The position numbers and the translations under genes are program-made. Below the pieces are notes generated by a model. It was not told the origin of the DNA and did no database searches. It saw only the letters and a list, made by a program, of their open reading frames with translations. DNA of 18,133 nt from Nitrososphaeraceae archaeon (lineage in GTDB: Archaea; Thermoproteota; Nitrososphaeria; Nitrososphaerales; Nitrososphaeraceae). This document shows, piece by piece, positions 6,454 through 13,158 of the stretch. Position 1 is the first letter of the stretch; each line of letters starts with the position of its first letter. The stretch is from the NCBI GenBank assembly GCA_021155845.1, contig JAJNBK010000001.1, positions 1 through 18,133 on the forward strand. Reading direction: 5' to 3'.

Positions 6454-9012
6454 TTATACTCTCATTATTCTTTCATTTTCGGCCAGTATTATATCCGGAT
6501 AATATAATCTAGTATTTTTTGAATATCTATCTTCAGTCATATTATAATATACTGATTCAGGTTCATTAGCCATTCTAATAGGGCCGGTATACAGTTCATG
6601 ATCCAATTGAGGATACATTTTTTGTTTTTGTCCTGCATCAGGAAACATACTTGCAGCATACTTCCTTCTTGTATTTGCGGATAAAGGAAATCTAAATGGA
6701 TTAATTTCAGCAGGTTGATACATTCTACCATGATATTTTATTGTTTCATTATCATCAATTGCATTTAATAATGAATTATTAGGTTTTTGTAATTTACCTT
6801 TGTAATCAGGTTGGTTTCCATTACCATAACCAGGCATTACAAGTGTAAAATCCCTATAAAATTCTTCTGAAACTTTCTTTTCAGCAGGAGTTTTTATAAC
6901 ATCATCAACACCACCTTTAATTGTGAATAAGTTATAATTTCTTTCTCCAGTATATGGTTTATTAGGAAAATAGAGACCTCTTTGTGTTAATAAAGAATTA
7001 GCATCACTAGGAATACCTTTTTGTTCTCTAACACCTTCAATTGTTGGTTCAGCATGAGGTGGTTTTAATAATTCATCCAATTTTTTCTTTAATTCAGTTT
7101 GTTCATCAATTGGTACTGTTTTAAATTCGCCTTCAGCTGATGGAAGAGGTTTAATTTCACCTTCTTTACCATAATGATCTAATTTGTATTTTTCATAAGC
7201 ATCATGTAATTTTTTAATTAAAGCTTCATCAATTTCATCATATTTTATGTTATGTGTTGGATGATGTGTTGGTTCACCAGCTTGATGATATATTAAAGCT
7301 GATCTTTCTTTTGAAATATGATCAAGATCATCAAAATTAATATTTCTTAATGTAATTATAAGACGATTTAGTTTACTTCTTGCTGTTATTTTTAATTTTA
7401 AAATGTTTTCGATAACTGGATTTAATTTATTTTCTTCTTTCATTTCAGATTTCTTTTCTTCTTTCTTTTCTTCTTCTATAATATCTTCACCATAATATAA
7501 TTTATAACCACTATTTTCTTCTAATTTTTCAATATAATTTTTTTGATCAGCATTTAAATATTTATAATCAGCAGGTTTAACTAATTTTTCAATTTCAATT
7601 AATAATTTTTTTTGAATATTTTTATTTAATTCCAAAATATTTTTAAATTTATCACCACCTTTAGTATGTAAATTATTTAATAATTCTGAAAATCTATTTC
7701 TAATTAGTTCACCATAATTGGATTTTTTATTAGTAAATGGATTTTCACCTTTAAAAATAACTTCTCCTTTTGAATCATCAAAAATTGTATGATATAATAT
7801 TTTTTGTTCTGGTGTTAATACATCAAATCCATATTCATCAACAAATTTTTGTAATTCAGAATTATCATTAGCTTTTTTAGCATAATCATATATTCTATCA
7901 AATTTATTTATTAATAATTTTTTGAATTTATTTTTTAATTCCATTGAAGAAAAATTTTGGTGATCAATTTTATTGTTTTTAAGTAAATTCAATATATCAT
8001 TTTCCATTTTTTCATTTTCTTTTTCTAATGATTTATCATCTGGTTTATACAATCTTAATTTTAAATTTATAGCATTTTCAATTTGTTCTAATTCAGTTAA
8101 ACTTTGTGGGTTGGCACCTTCAATATTTTTTGTTTCAAGATCTGTTGTCAAATATGAAACTACTTGACCTGTATTTTGTTTTATTTTATCTAGTTTAAAA
8201 TCATTACTATGAAATATTAAAGGATTACCATTTATTTGAACTTCAGCCAAAAGGGAAGGATGTTTGGCTAACCTATTAGCCGTTTTTCTATTATATTCTT
8301 TATTTGATTTTATAGTTTTTGTTTCTGATGCTGAACCAATTAATTTTTTACTTGTTAATTCGTCAATAAATCTACCAACATTATTAATAATACTAATTAT
8401 TTCATCAGAATCTATTTTTTCTGTGCTAGCTTGATATAAATCATCTTTATAATTTAACTCAAACTTATCTTTTGCTATATCATACCACATTTCATATTCA
8501 TCATATTCATCAGATCTTTGTCCAAAATTTTTTAATCTTTCAAGAAATCTATTATCAGATAATTTCATTAGAGCTTTTTTCTGTTTAGGATTATCAAGTG
8601 TACCTATTAATGTATATTCCAAATCATGTTCTCTTGCTAATCTATCAATTTCATTATATGGTTTAATATTATCAGCAATATTTTTACCAATATCAGTTCC
8701 CGGCCCTAAATATTTATAAGGTTTACCACCAAGAGCATACTTATCTTTATACGCATTATATACACTTGTCATAATTTCTTCCCATTTTGATTTTTCTATT
8801 TGTTTTTCTTTCATTTCATAAGTATTAACATCAAAATTAGTTATTAATTTAGAATTAAGTAATAATTCAGCATTAGCAATTCTAAGATATTTAAGTTTAT
8901 TATTAAAATTACTTATTTTACTTTCAAAATTTTTTAAATTATTAGGATTTTTTATTTTGTCTTCTAATCTCTCTAGTAAAGCTGTATAAGTTTTAACAAT
9001 TAGTTTAACCAT
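6454..9012 (-). CDS. Large virion-type protein with phospholipase A2-like domain
   Basis: A protein of 852 residues from the ATG at 9012. An upstream in-frame TTG at 9117 is rejected because it would overlap the divergent ATPase gene and because the 9012 ATG has the TATATAGTA element right before it. Near residues 95-160 it has the hallmarks of a parvovirus-type secreted phospholipase A2: a calcium loop YLGPGTD (101-107), the catalytic His-Asp in IDRLAREHDLEY (122-133, H129 and D130), and a supporting Asp in SDNRFLERL (152 onwards). Parvoviruses use this activity to break the endosomal membrane at entry. The rest is long, Lys/Glu-rich and largely helical or disordered (an E/K run around 540-560), with a Tyr/Pro-rich C-terminal 120 residues. 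No cysteine was noticed. It leads the minus-strand cluster just upstream of the capsid gene, which supports a virion location. Enzymatic activity is inferred from motif residues. Confidence 0.8.
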   Translation of the reverse strand: MVKLIVKTYTALLERLEDKIKNPNNLKNFESKISNFNNKLKYLRIANAELLLNSKLITNFDVNTYEMKEKQIEKSKWEEIMTSVYNAYKDKYALGGKPYKYLGPGTDIGKNIADNIKPYNEIDRLAREHDLEYTLIGTLDNPKQKKALMKLSDNRFLERLKNFGQRSDEYDEYEMWYDIAKDKFELNYKDDLYQASTEKIDSDEIISIINNVGRFIDELTSKKLIGSASETKTIKSNKEYNRKTANRLAKHPSLLAEVQINGNPLIFHSNDFKLDKIKQNTGQVVSYLTTDLETKNIEGANPQSLTELEQIENAINLKLRLYKPDDKSLEKENEKMENDILNLLKNNKIDHQNFSSMELKNKFKKLLINKFDRIYDYAKKANDNSELQKFVDEYGFDVLTPEQKILYHTIFDDSKGEVIFKGENPFTNKKSNYGELIRNRFSELLNNLHTKGGDKFKNILELNKNIQKKLLIEIEKLVKPADYKYLNADQKNYIEKLEENSGYKLYYGEDIIEEEKKEEKKSEMKEENKLNPVIENILKLKITARSKLNRLIITLRNINFDDLDHISKERSALIYHQAGEPTHHPTHNIKYDEIDEALIKKLHDAYEKYKLDHYGKEGEIKPLPSAEGEFKTVPIDEQTELKKKLDELLKPPHAEPTIEGVREQKGIPSDANSLLTQRGLYFPNKPYTGERNYNLFTIKGGVDDVIKTPAEKKVSEEFYRDFTLVMPGYGNGNQPDYKGKLQKPNNSLLNAIDDNETIKYHGRMYQPAEINPFRFPLSANTRRKYAASMFPDAGQKQKMYPQLDHELYTGPIRMANEPESVYYNMTEDRYSKNTRLYYPDIILAENERIMRV

Positions 9013-9104
9013 TACTATATAAGTATAATATAAAATAATAAATTTACTACCTAAACTATCAGTTTTATCATCAATTAACAAAAAATTATCGAATGTTATA
9101 GTAT
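9013..9104. promoter_or_regulatory. Divergent promoter between PLA2 and ATPase genes
   Basis: This 92-base gap separates two diverging start codons. Each start is preceded by the same heptamer on its own strand: TATAGTA at 9013-9019 (read on the minus strand, directly before ATG at 9012) and TATAGTA at 9097-9103 (plus strand, one base before ATG at 9105). The same string precedes other starts (11823, 12217, 12520, 13134), making it a candidate core promoter or initiator. The symmetry also decides the starts of both genes. Confidence 0.55.
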
Positions 9105-10160
9105 ATGAACCTATCAATTAAACCATTAAAAACTAAAAAATCAAAAATTAAGAATAGATTATTGATGGATGAAAAAATAGTAATGAACCATCCATCCAAT
9201 ACTTTAATATCAGCGGCTCCTGGAAGCGGTAAAAGCTGTTTAATTGTAAATTTATTAACAAAAGGAGAATTTTATGGTCCATCATATGAACTAATGAGTG
9301 ATGAAGAAAAAAAAGATGGAAAACCTCCTAAACCTTATTTTGATGCTGTTTTCTTATTTTTACCATCAGGTGATGATGCTTATGACCCACTTATCAGAAA
9401 AAAAATAATATTGCCAGCGCATGTATGTATCAATCCTTCGGCAAATGTAATACAAAATGTGATTGATACACAAAAAAAAGCTATAAAAGATTCAGGAGAT
9501 ATATCTAAATCTCCAAAAATATTATGTATATTTGATGATTGTGTTAAAGAAAGGAAAATGTTAGAATCTGAACCATTTAGAACATTATTTTCACAATCAA
9601 GACATCTTAATTGTTCTAATATTGTTACAACTCAATATTTAAATTTAATTCCACGTTCAGTTAGAATGATGTGTGAATGGCTTTTAGTATTTAAGTTAAA
9701 TAGACTAGAAATGGATATATTATCAGATGCTTATTCTCCGCCATTAATGTCCAAAACTAATTTTAAAAAAATGGTTCACAATGTAACAAGTGATACACCG
9801 GACAATAAACATAATTTTTTATTAATATGTAGAACAATAACAGACATTAATAAAAAATTTAGGAAAAATTTTGATCAATATATTAAAGTTGAGGAACAAT
9901 TAGATTTACATGCTCCAAGATTCTCCAAGAAAAAAATGAATGAATATATGAAAAAAGAAGAATATGATGATGAAGATGAAAAAGAAGTAAAAGAAGAACC
10001 TTTTGATCCTGTAGTAAGTAATAAAAATGAAATTAAAGATAAAAAGGATATTGAAAATATAAAAAAATCAATTATAATTCCTGAATTTACTGAAGAAAAT
10101 CAAATTTTTTCAAAAGTAGTTCCAAATAGAACAAGAATTATTAGAAAAATAAGAGGTTAA
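9105..10160 (+). CDS. Genome-packaging ATPase, FtsK/HerA (A32-like)
   Basis: A 351-residue P-loop ATPase that would pump viral DNA into preformed capsids. Walker A is AAPGSGKS at 37-44, followed by a helix (CLIVNLL). Walker B is ILCIFDDC at 139-146, with D144/D145. A conserved third motif follows (SNIVTTQYLNLIP, 171-183; Q177 is the likely sensor). The spacing and a QSRHLN segment match poxvirus A32-like enzymes of PLVs, virophages and polintons. The C-terminal 90 residues are highly charged (KKEEYDDEDEKEVKEE) and end in a basic tail (RTRIIRKIRG), possibly for portal or DNA contact. It is the only plus-strand gene of the morphogenesis set. Its TAA overlaps the convergent gene's stop in the tetramer TTAA at 10157-10160. 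Confidence 0.92.
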   Translation: MNLSIKPLKTKKSKIKNRLLMDEKIVMNHPSNTLISAAPGSGKSCLIVNLLTKGEFYGPSYELMSDEEKKDGKPPKPYFDAVFLFLPSGDDAYDPLIRKKIILPAHVCINPSANVIQNVIDTQKKAIKDSGDISKSPKILCIFDDCVKERKMLESEPFRTLFSQSRHLNCSNIVTTQYLNLIPRSVRMMCEWLLVFKLNRLEMDILSDAYSPPLMSKTNFKKMVHNVTSDTPDNKHNFLLICRTITDINKKFRKNFDQYIKVEEQLDLHAPRFSKKKMNEYMKKEEYDDEDEKEVKEEPFDPVVSNKNEIKDKKDIENIKKSIIIPEFTEENQIFSKVVPNRTRIIRKIRG

Positions 10161-10813
10161 TTAAGACCCCTAAACATAGGTTTTTTAAAATGAGGATTCA
10201 AAATGGAATTTTCTGATTTAATCAACATATTATGTTGTTTAATTGCTTCATCATCCATTAATTGAGCCTTTATTCCAGGTAATTTATTTATTTTTGCTAA
10301 ATCATCAATCATTGTTCTTATTAAATTAGCTTGAACAGCATTTCTTGTTCTTCCAATTTTTGCAGCTGCTTTAGAATCTCTACTTAATATATCCATTTTT
10401 CCATATATATTATTATTTATTGTTTCATTAGTTGGAACAGTAACATCATATAAATCATTCATATCAAATTTACCTCCATAATCTAAAGCATCTATTACTG
10501 TATTATTAATTTGATTAATTGCAATACTATCCTGCATTATTTCAACTGGATTTATATGTGGTACTGATGCTTTCCACCAAATTAATTTTTCTCCACTTGG
10601 ATCTTCTGATGGATTTGGTATATTTTTATAATATTCTGGATATTGTTCTTGTCTCATTGGAAAAATAGCTCTATAATCATCAAAAATTGATATTGCTTCT
10701 CTATCAAATACACCATCTTTTTCTTCTTTTGTTAAAGGTATTTGACCTTGTCTTTTTAAATGTTTAGGTTGAAATAAACCATATTTCACACCTACTCTAG
10801 TATGTTTCATCAT
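10157..10813 (-). CDS. Conserved-looking protein of unknown function
   Basis: A 218-residue protein with no recognised family. The frame can be extended to a TTG at 10828, but the ATG at 10813 (or the adjacent one at 10810) is preferred because it follows CTATAAT, as do the starts at 11823 and 13134. The N-terminal third is basic then acidic and aromatic (KYGLFQPKHLKRQG; DDYRAIFPMRQEQYPEYYKN), and includes a WWKA element around residue 80. The C-terminal half is helical with many Asn and Ile (AAKIGRTRNAVQANLIRTMI). There is no signal peptide or membrane segment. Its position beside the packaging ATPase and its length suggest a morphogenesis role, but nothing in the sequence proves it. Confidence 0.7.
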   Translation of the reverse strand: MMKHTRVGVKYGLFQPKHLKRQGQIPLTKEEKDGVFDREAISIFDDYRAIFPMRQEQYPEYYKNIPNPSEDPSGEKLIWWKASVPHINPVEIMQDSIAINQINNTVIDALDYGGKFDMNDLYDVTVPTNETINNNIYGKMDILSRDSKAAAKIGRTRNAVQANLIRTMIDDLAKINKLPGIKAQLMDDEAIKQHNMLIKSENSILNPHFKKPMFRGLN

Positions 10814-10851
10814 ATTATAGCATTTCAAAAAAATTTATCTTATGATTAATT

Positions 10852-11178
10852 ATGGAATATAAAACATGTATTAAATGTGAAAATAAATTACCATTAGATA
10901 AATTTTACAAAGCTGGTAAATATTATCAATCATCATGTATTGAATGTTATAATGGTTTTAGAATTGATCAAAGAACTTCATTATCATATATTACACCAAA
11001 TAAAAAGAAAGGTTTTGATGCATTAAGTGAAGATAAAAAAGAATATTTATTAGAATTAATATGTTATAAGTGTGATTTAGTTGAAATATCTAAATTAACA
11101 GGTATATACTACAGAACATTGATATATTGGAAAAATAAAGGATGGATTCCAACTTATCAAGAATATTTTGGAAAATAA
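10852..11178 (+). CDS. Zinc-ribbon plus helix-turn-helix protein
   Basis: A 108-residue putative DNA-binding protein. The N-terminus has two CxxC knuckles, CIKC (6-9) and CIEC (29-32), joined by a short strand-rich loop with KFYKAGKYY. This is the common viral zinc knuckle also found next to HNH nucleases, but no nuclease motif is present. Residues about 62-98 form a helix-turn-helix: a first helix with KEYLLELI, then LVEISKLTGI and a recognition helix YYRTLIYWKNKGWI. The same HTH pattern recurs in the 61-residue protein two genes on (YRTLLSWKKHGYL), so the two probably share ancestry. Likely a transcriptional regulator or replication-associated binder. Confidence 0.7.
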   Translation: MEYKTCIKCENKLPLDKFYKAGKYYQSSCIECYNGFRIDQRTSLSYITPNKKKGFDALSEDKKEYLLELICYKCDLVEISKLTGIYYRTLIYWKNKGWIPTYQEYFGK

Positions 11179-11196
11179 ATTTCTAATCATAATATT

Positions 11197-11403
11197 ATGG
11201 GAGCTTGGATATTAGAATTAAAACAATCAAAAGTTTATCTTGAATATGATGAAGAAACTAAATTATGTATTGTTATGGAAGATGGTGCTATTTCACCTAC
11301 CGGAGGTATAACTAAAAAACTTTTACCTGATGAACTCGCAAAATTACAAGAATTTATTACTATTTGTAAAATTTATAGTCCTAATTTATATAATGGAAAA
11401 TAG
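11197..11403 (+). CDS. Small protein of unknown function
   Basis: A 68-residue protein with no recognised domain. The N-terminal half alternates hydrophobic and polar residues like a small beta sheet (AWILELKQSKVYLEYD, then KLCIVMEDGAISPTGG), and a helix follows (LPDELAKLQEFITIC). It lies 18 bases after the zinc-ribbon/HTH gene, and its last 11 bases overlap the start of the next HTH gene, indicating a three-gene unit in which translation may be coupled. Confidence 0.65.
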   Translation: MGAWILELKQSKVYLEYDEETKLCIVMEDGAISPTGGITKKLLPDELAKLQEFITICKIYSPNLYNGK

Positions 11404-11578
11404 TACATTATACTTTCCAAAAAATACATTATTTTTAAAAATTGATAAAAATATAAAAGATAATATTAAAAATGATTATAAAAATGGATTAAGTGTTAAT
11501 AAAATATCAACAAAATACAATATTAAATATAGAACATTATTATCATGGAAAAAACATGGTTATTTAGATGAAGATTAA
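11393..11578 (+). CDS. Small helix-turn-helix protein
   Basis: A 61-residue protein. A longer frame from 11330 would lie inside the preceding gene, so the ATG at 11393 is chosen, giving an 11-base overlap typical of coupled viral genes. Residues 20-57 form a helix-turn-helix: IKDNIKNDYKNG, then LSVNKISTKYNI and a recognition helix KYRTLLSWKKHGYL. It is a single-domain paralog of the C-terminal part of the 108-residue protein at 10852-11178 and could compete with it for the same sites. Its TAA overlaps the convergent coiled-coil gene's stop in a TTAA (11575-11578). Confidence 0.7.
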   Translation: MENSTLYFPKNTLFLKIDKNIKDNIKNDYKNGLSVNKISTKYNIKYRTLLSWKKHGYLDED

Positions 11579-11823
11579 TCATGTAATATATGTGTATAAT
11601 CTTTGTATTTATATTTATCATTAATATTATTTAGTTTATATTGCAATGAGTTTATTTCCTTGGTATATATTCTTTGATTTTTTACATCTATATCTGCCAA
11701 CCAATTAATTGTATTCTTTTGCTTGCTTATAAGATCTTCTAATTGGTTTATTTTATCTTCTAATTCCTTTATTTTATCTTCTAATTCTTTTTTTTCTTCA
11801 TAATCATTTATTACTAATGACAT
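11575..11823 (-). CDS. Small coiled-coil protein with tandem heptads
   Basis: An 82-residue protein of unknown role. Residues about 9-36 form a strong coiled coil with repeated heptads (KELEDKI, KELEDKI, NQLEDLI), so it likely dimerises or oligomerises. The remainder is helical and polar. The start carries the element TATAGTACTATAATATG. The 103-residue gene at 12823-13134 has the same upstream element, a similar opening (M-x-L-x-I-N) and a coiled coil, suggesting a shared origin or common control. Confidence 0.7.
   Translation of the reverse strand: MSLVINDYEEKKELEDKIKELEDKINQLEDLISKQKNTINWLADIDVKNQRIYTKEINSLQYKLNNINDKYKYKDYTHILHD
11734..11796 (-). repeat. Three tandem 21-bp units encoding coiled-coil heptads
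   Basis: Three consecutive 21-base units (11734-11754, 11755-11775, 11776-11796), each starting ATCTTCTAATT on the plus strand, differ at only a few bases. Each encodes one seven-residue heptad of the coiled coil, so the protein probably lengthened by in-frame tandem duplication. Confidence 0.75.
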
Positions 11824-11824
11824 A

Positions 11825-12217
11825 TTATAGTACTATATTTTTTATTCTGGCATCAAAATTCACCCATTTCATTATAGTGCAACCTTTAATAATATTACAT
11901 TTATTATCTAAAAAATGTAATAAATAATTTATTTTGGATAATAAATAATAATCTTTTATATTTTTCATTTTTTTAGTAATTTCTTCAATATGTTTATAAA
12001 ATCCTGTTAAAATACCATAATAGTATATTCTTTTATTATTTATAAATAAATCTAATAATTCATTATAATAAATACTACATTTTATTATATTGTTTATTCT
12101 ACCTTTTTCATCTAATATATCTTTTATAATTATATTATCTATTTCTTTTTCTAATTCATCATATATTTTTATTGTTTTATTAAAATCATCTTCATATCTT
12201 TGTTTTATTGGGTTCAT
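11825..12217 (-). CDS. Small helical protein of unknown function
   Basis: A 130-residue protein rich in Ile, Lys, Asn and Tyr and apparently all helical (DDFNKTIKIYDELEKEIDN; HIEEITKKMKNIKDYY). No domain, signal or membrane segment is recognised. The two cysteines in the C-terminal third (DNKCNIIKGC) may be incidental. It is the middle gene of a three-gene minus-strand run; its stop lies one base before the palindrome that precedes the next gene. Confidence 0.65.
   Translation of the reverse strand: MNPIKQRYEDDFNKTIKIYDELEKEIDNIIIKDILDEKGRINNIIKCSIYYNELLDLFINNKRIYYYGILTGFYKHIEEITKKMKNIKDYYLLSKINYLLHFLDNKCNIIKGCTIMKWVNFDARIKNIVL
11826..11837. promoter_or_regulatory. TATAGTACTATA palindrome, copy 1
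   Basis: A perfect 12-bp palindrome overlapping the stop codon of the 130-residue gene and lying 3 bases before the ATG of the coiled-coil gene at 11823. Identical copies occur at 12809-12820 and 13137-13148, with a one-mismatch copy at 12226-12237. It may be a promoter core, operator or gene-boundary signal. Confidence 0.55.
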
Positions 12218-12225
12218 ATATTTAT

Positions 12226-12237
12226 TATACTACTATA
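12226..12237. promoter_or_regulatory. TATACTACTATA element, one-mismatch copy
   Basis: Differs by one base from the palindrome at 11826-11837. It overlaps the TAG stop codon of the Cys-rich gene (12233-12235) and sits 9 bases before the start of the 130-residue gene, the same relation as copy 1. Confidence 0.45.
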
Positions 12238-12520
12238 TTTTATTATTGCAAAATTTACAATTTGAAATTTTACAATATGGATATTTGCAACAAGCTTCAC
12301 ATCCTTTGCAATAACTTCTATCACAACAACCAATACAACCAATACAGTTAACATCAAAATTTAAATAATGATGACACCAAAAACATCCATAACATTTATA
12401 TTTATTACAACAATACTTACAACCTTTACAATTTAAACTTATTTCACCACAACAATATTTACAACCATTACAACTTATACAACAATTTTCACATCCTTTA
12501 CATGTTGATTTATGACGCAT
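12233..12520 (-). CDS. Cys-repeat protein, six CxGCxxCC-type units
   Basis: A 95-residue protein with 26 cysteines, almost wholly built from one short unit C-x-G-C-x2-C-C. Units start at residues 7 (CKGCENCC), 17 (CNGCKYCC), 31 (CKGCKYCC), 43 (CYGCFWCH), 59 (CIGCIGCC) and 71 (CKGCEACC), with a degenerate CxxC end at 88-91. Linkers vary from 2 to 8 residues. The plus-strand gene at 127-363 has two such units. No secretion signal is seen, which argues against an extracellular disulfide knot and for metal binding in the cytoplasm; this is inference. No family is recognised. It is divergent from the 84-residue gene across a 38-base gap that holds a perfect inverted repeat. Confidence 0.75.
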   Translation of the reverse strand: MRHKSTCKGCENCCISCNGCKYCCGEISLNCKGCKYCCNKYKCYGCFWCHHYLNFDVNCIGCIGCCDRSYCKGCEACCKYPYCKISNCKFCNNKI

Positions 12521-12527
12521 TATTTAC

Positions 12528-12558
12528 TATATAATTATTTTATAAATATAATTATATA
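12528..12558. promoter_or_regulatory. Inverted repeat in divergent promoter
   Basis: TATATAATTAT (12528-12538) and ATAATTATATA (12548-12558) are exact reverse complements around a 9-base spacer containing TATAAAT. The repeat fills most of the gap between the start of the Cys-repeat gene (12520, minus) and the ATG at 12559 (plus). A TATATAGTA string (minus strand, 12525-12533) overlaps the left arm. It may be a two-way promoter or operator; AT-rich symmetry by chance is possible. Confidence 0.45.
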
Positions 12559-12813
12559 ATGTCTAAATTACAATTTCAAATGACTTCTTTACAAAAAAAT
12601 TATACCGATAAAATAAACTTCATACATAAATTCCTTCATTTATATAAAATTTCATATAAAGCTGGTGAATTTCCATCTGAATTAATAAATGATATTGATG
12701 AAATTGATGTTGATATGAAAGAAAAATGTAATGTATTTATATGTGAAATTGATATGACAAATCTATCCAATTATATGAAAACACAATTGGAAAACACATT
12801 TTTATCATTATAG
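12559..12813 (+). CDS. Small protein of unknown function
   Basis: An 84-residue protein, probably helical, with no recognised domain. The N-terminal part is basic and aromatic (YTDKINFIHKFLHLYK), the middle acidic (LINDIDEIDVDMKEK), and the end amphipathic. It is the only plus-strand gene in the 11.6-18.1 kb stretch, divergent from the Cys-repeat gene and convergent with the 103-residue coiled-coil gene. Its TAG stop is part of a TATAGTACTATA palindrome. Confidence 0.6.
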   Translation: MSKLQFQMTSLQKNYTDKINFIHKFLHLYKISYKAGEFPSELINDIDEIDVDMKEKCNVFICEIDMTNLSNYMKTQLENTFLSL

Positions 12814-12820
12814 TACTATA
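12809..12820. terminator. TATAGTACTATA palindrome between convergent genes
   Basis: The perfect palindrome here lies where two genes end head-on (stop codons at 12811-12813 plus and 12823-12825 minus). With no start nearby it cannot be a promoter for either, so this copy favours a two-way transcript-end or boundary role, as with AT-rich hairpins of mimiviruses. Confidence 0.45.
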
Positions 12821-12822
12821 TA

Positions 12823-13134
12823 TTAATATGTTATTTTAATAAAATTCACATATTCATCAATTTGACTAATATCATTTTTAATGTTATTTAACTTTATTTG
12901 TAAATCTCCCATTTTAGAAATAAAATTAGCAAGTCTTTTATAATGTTCTATATTTTCATTTTTTAAATTATCATTTTCCTTTTTTAAAGAATTATTTTCA
13001 TATTCTAAACTCATATATTCACCACTTGCTTCAAACATTCTCATTGCTCTTTCATGTTCATTTTTTTTCAGCTTTTCAATCTCAAATAATAATAATTCTT
13101 TTTCTTTTATTAATTCATTTATTGATAGTGCCAT
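12823..13134 (-). CDS. Small coiled-coil protein
   Basis: A 103-residue, Lys/Glu/Asn-rich protein. Residues about 7-28 (KEKELLLFEIEKLKK) and 43-70 (LEYENNSLKKENDNLKNEN) have coiled-coil spacing; a third helix follows (IKNDISQIDEYVNFIK). It resembles the 82-residue protein at 11575-11823 in its opening and shares the promoter-proximal palindrome. Function is unknown; a scaffold or oligomerising accessory protein is possible. Confidence 0.65.
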   Translation of the reverse strand: MALSINELIKEKELLLFEIEKLKKNEHERAMRMFEASGEYMSLEYENNSLKKENDNLKNENIEHYKRLANFISKMGDLQIKLNNIKNDISQIDEYVNFIKITY

Positions 13135-13136
13135 AT

Positions 13137-13148
13137 TATAGTACTATA
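13137..13148. promoter_or_regulatory. TATAGTACTATA palindrome, copy upstream of 103-residue gene
   Basis: An identical copy of the 12-bp palindrome, with the same ...ACTATAATATG arrangement to the start codon (13134) as at 11823. It falls in the 24-base gap after the stop of the 82-residue zinc-binding gene (13159). Confidence 0.55.
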
Positions 13149-13158
13149 TATTTATTTA

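Noticed and set aside
7425..7500. Repetitive TTCTTTTCTTC tract as a possible simple repeat or regulatory site.
   Set aside because: It encodes the Lys/Glu-rich stretch of the PLA2 protein; the repetition follows from the amino-acid composition.
9013..9117. Extension of the PLA2 protein to a TTG start at 9117 (35 extra residues).
   Set aside because: The codon is TTG, not ATG; it would overlap the divergent ATPase start and remove the promoter. The ATG at 9012 follows a TATATAGTA element.
10814..10828. Extension of the 10157-10813 gene to a TTG at 10828.
   Set aside because: A non-ATG start is unlikely in a eukaryotic virus, and tandem ATGs at 10813 and 10810 follow the CTATAAT context seen at other starts.
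11330..11392. Longer N-terminus for the small HTH protein, starting at 11330.
   Set aside because: The added part overlaps the preceding gene in another frame and has no resemblance to the paralog; the ATG at 11393 gives a compact HTH protein.
12090..12314. Plus-strand frame antisense to the 130- and 95-residue genes.
   Set aside because: Hydrophobic Ile/Leu/Phe/Ser-rich translation typical of the antisense of Lys/Glu-rich coding DNA; the opposite strand encodes the regular Cys repeat.
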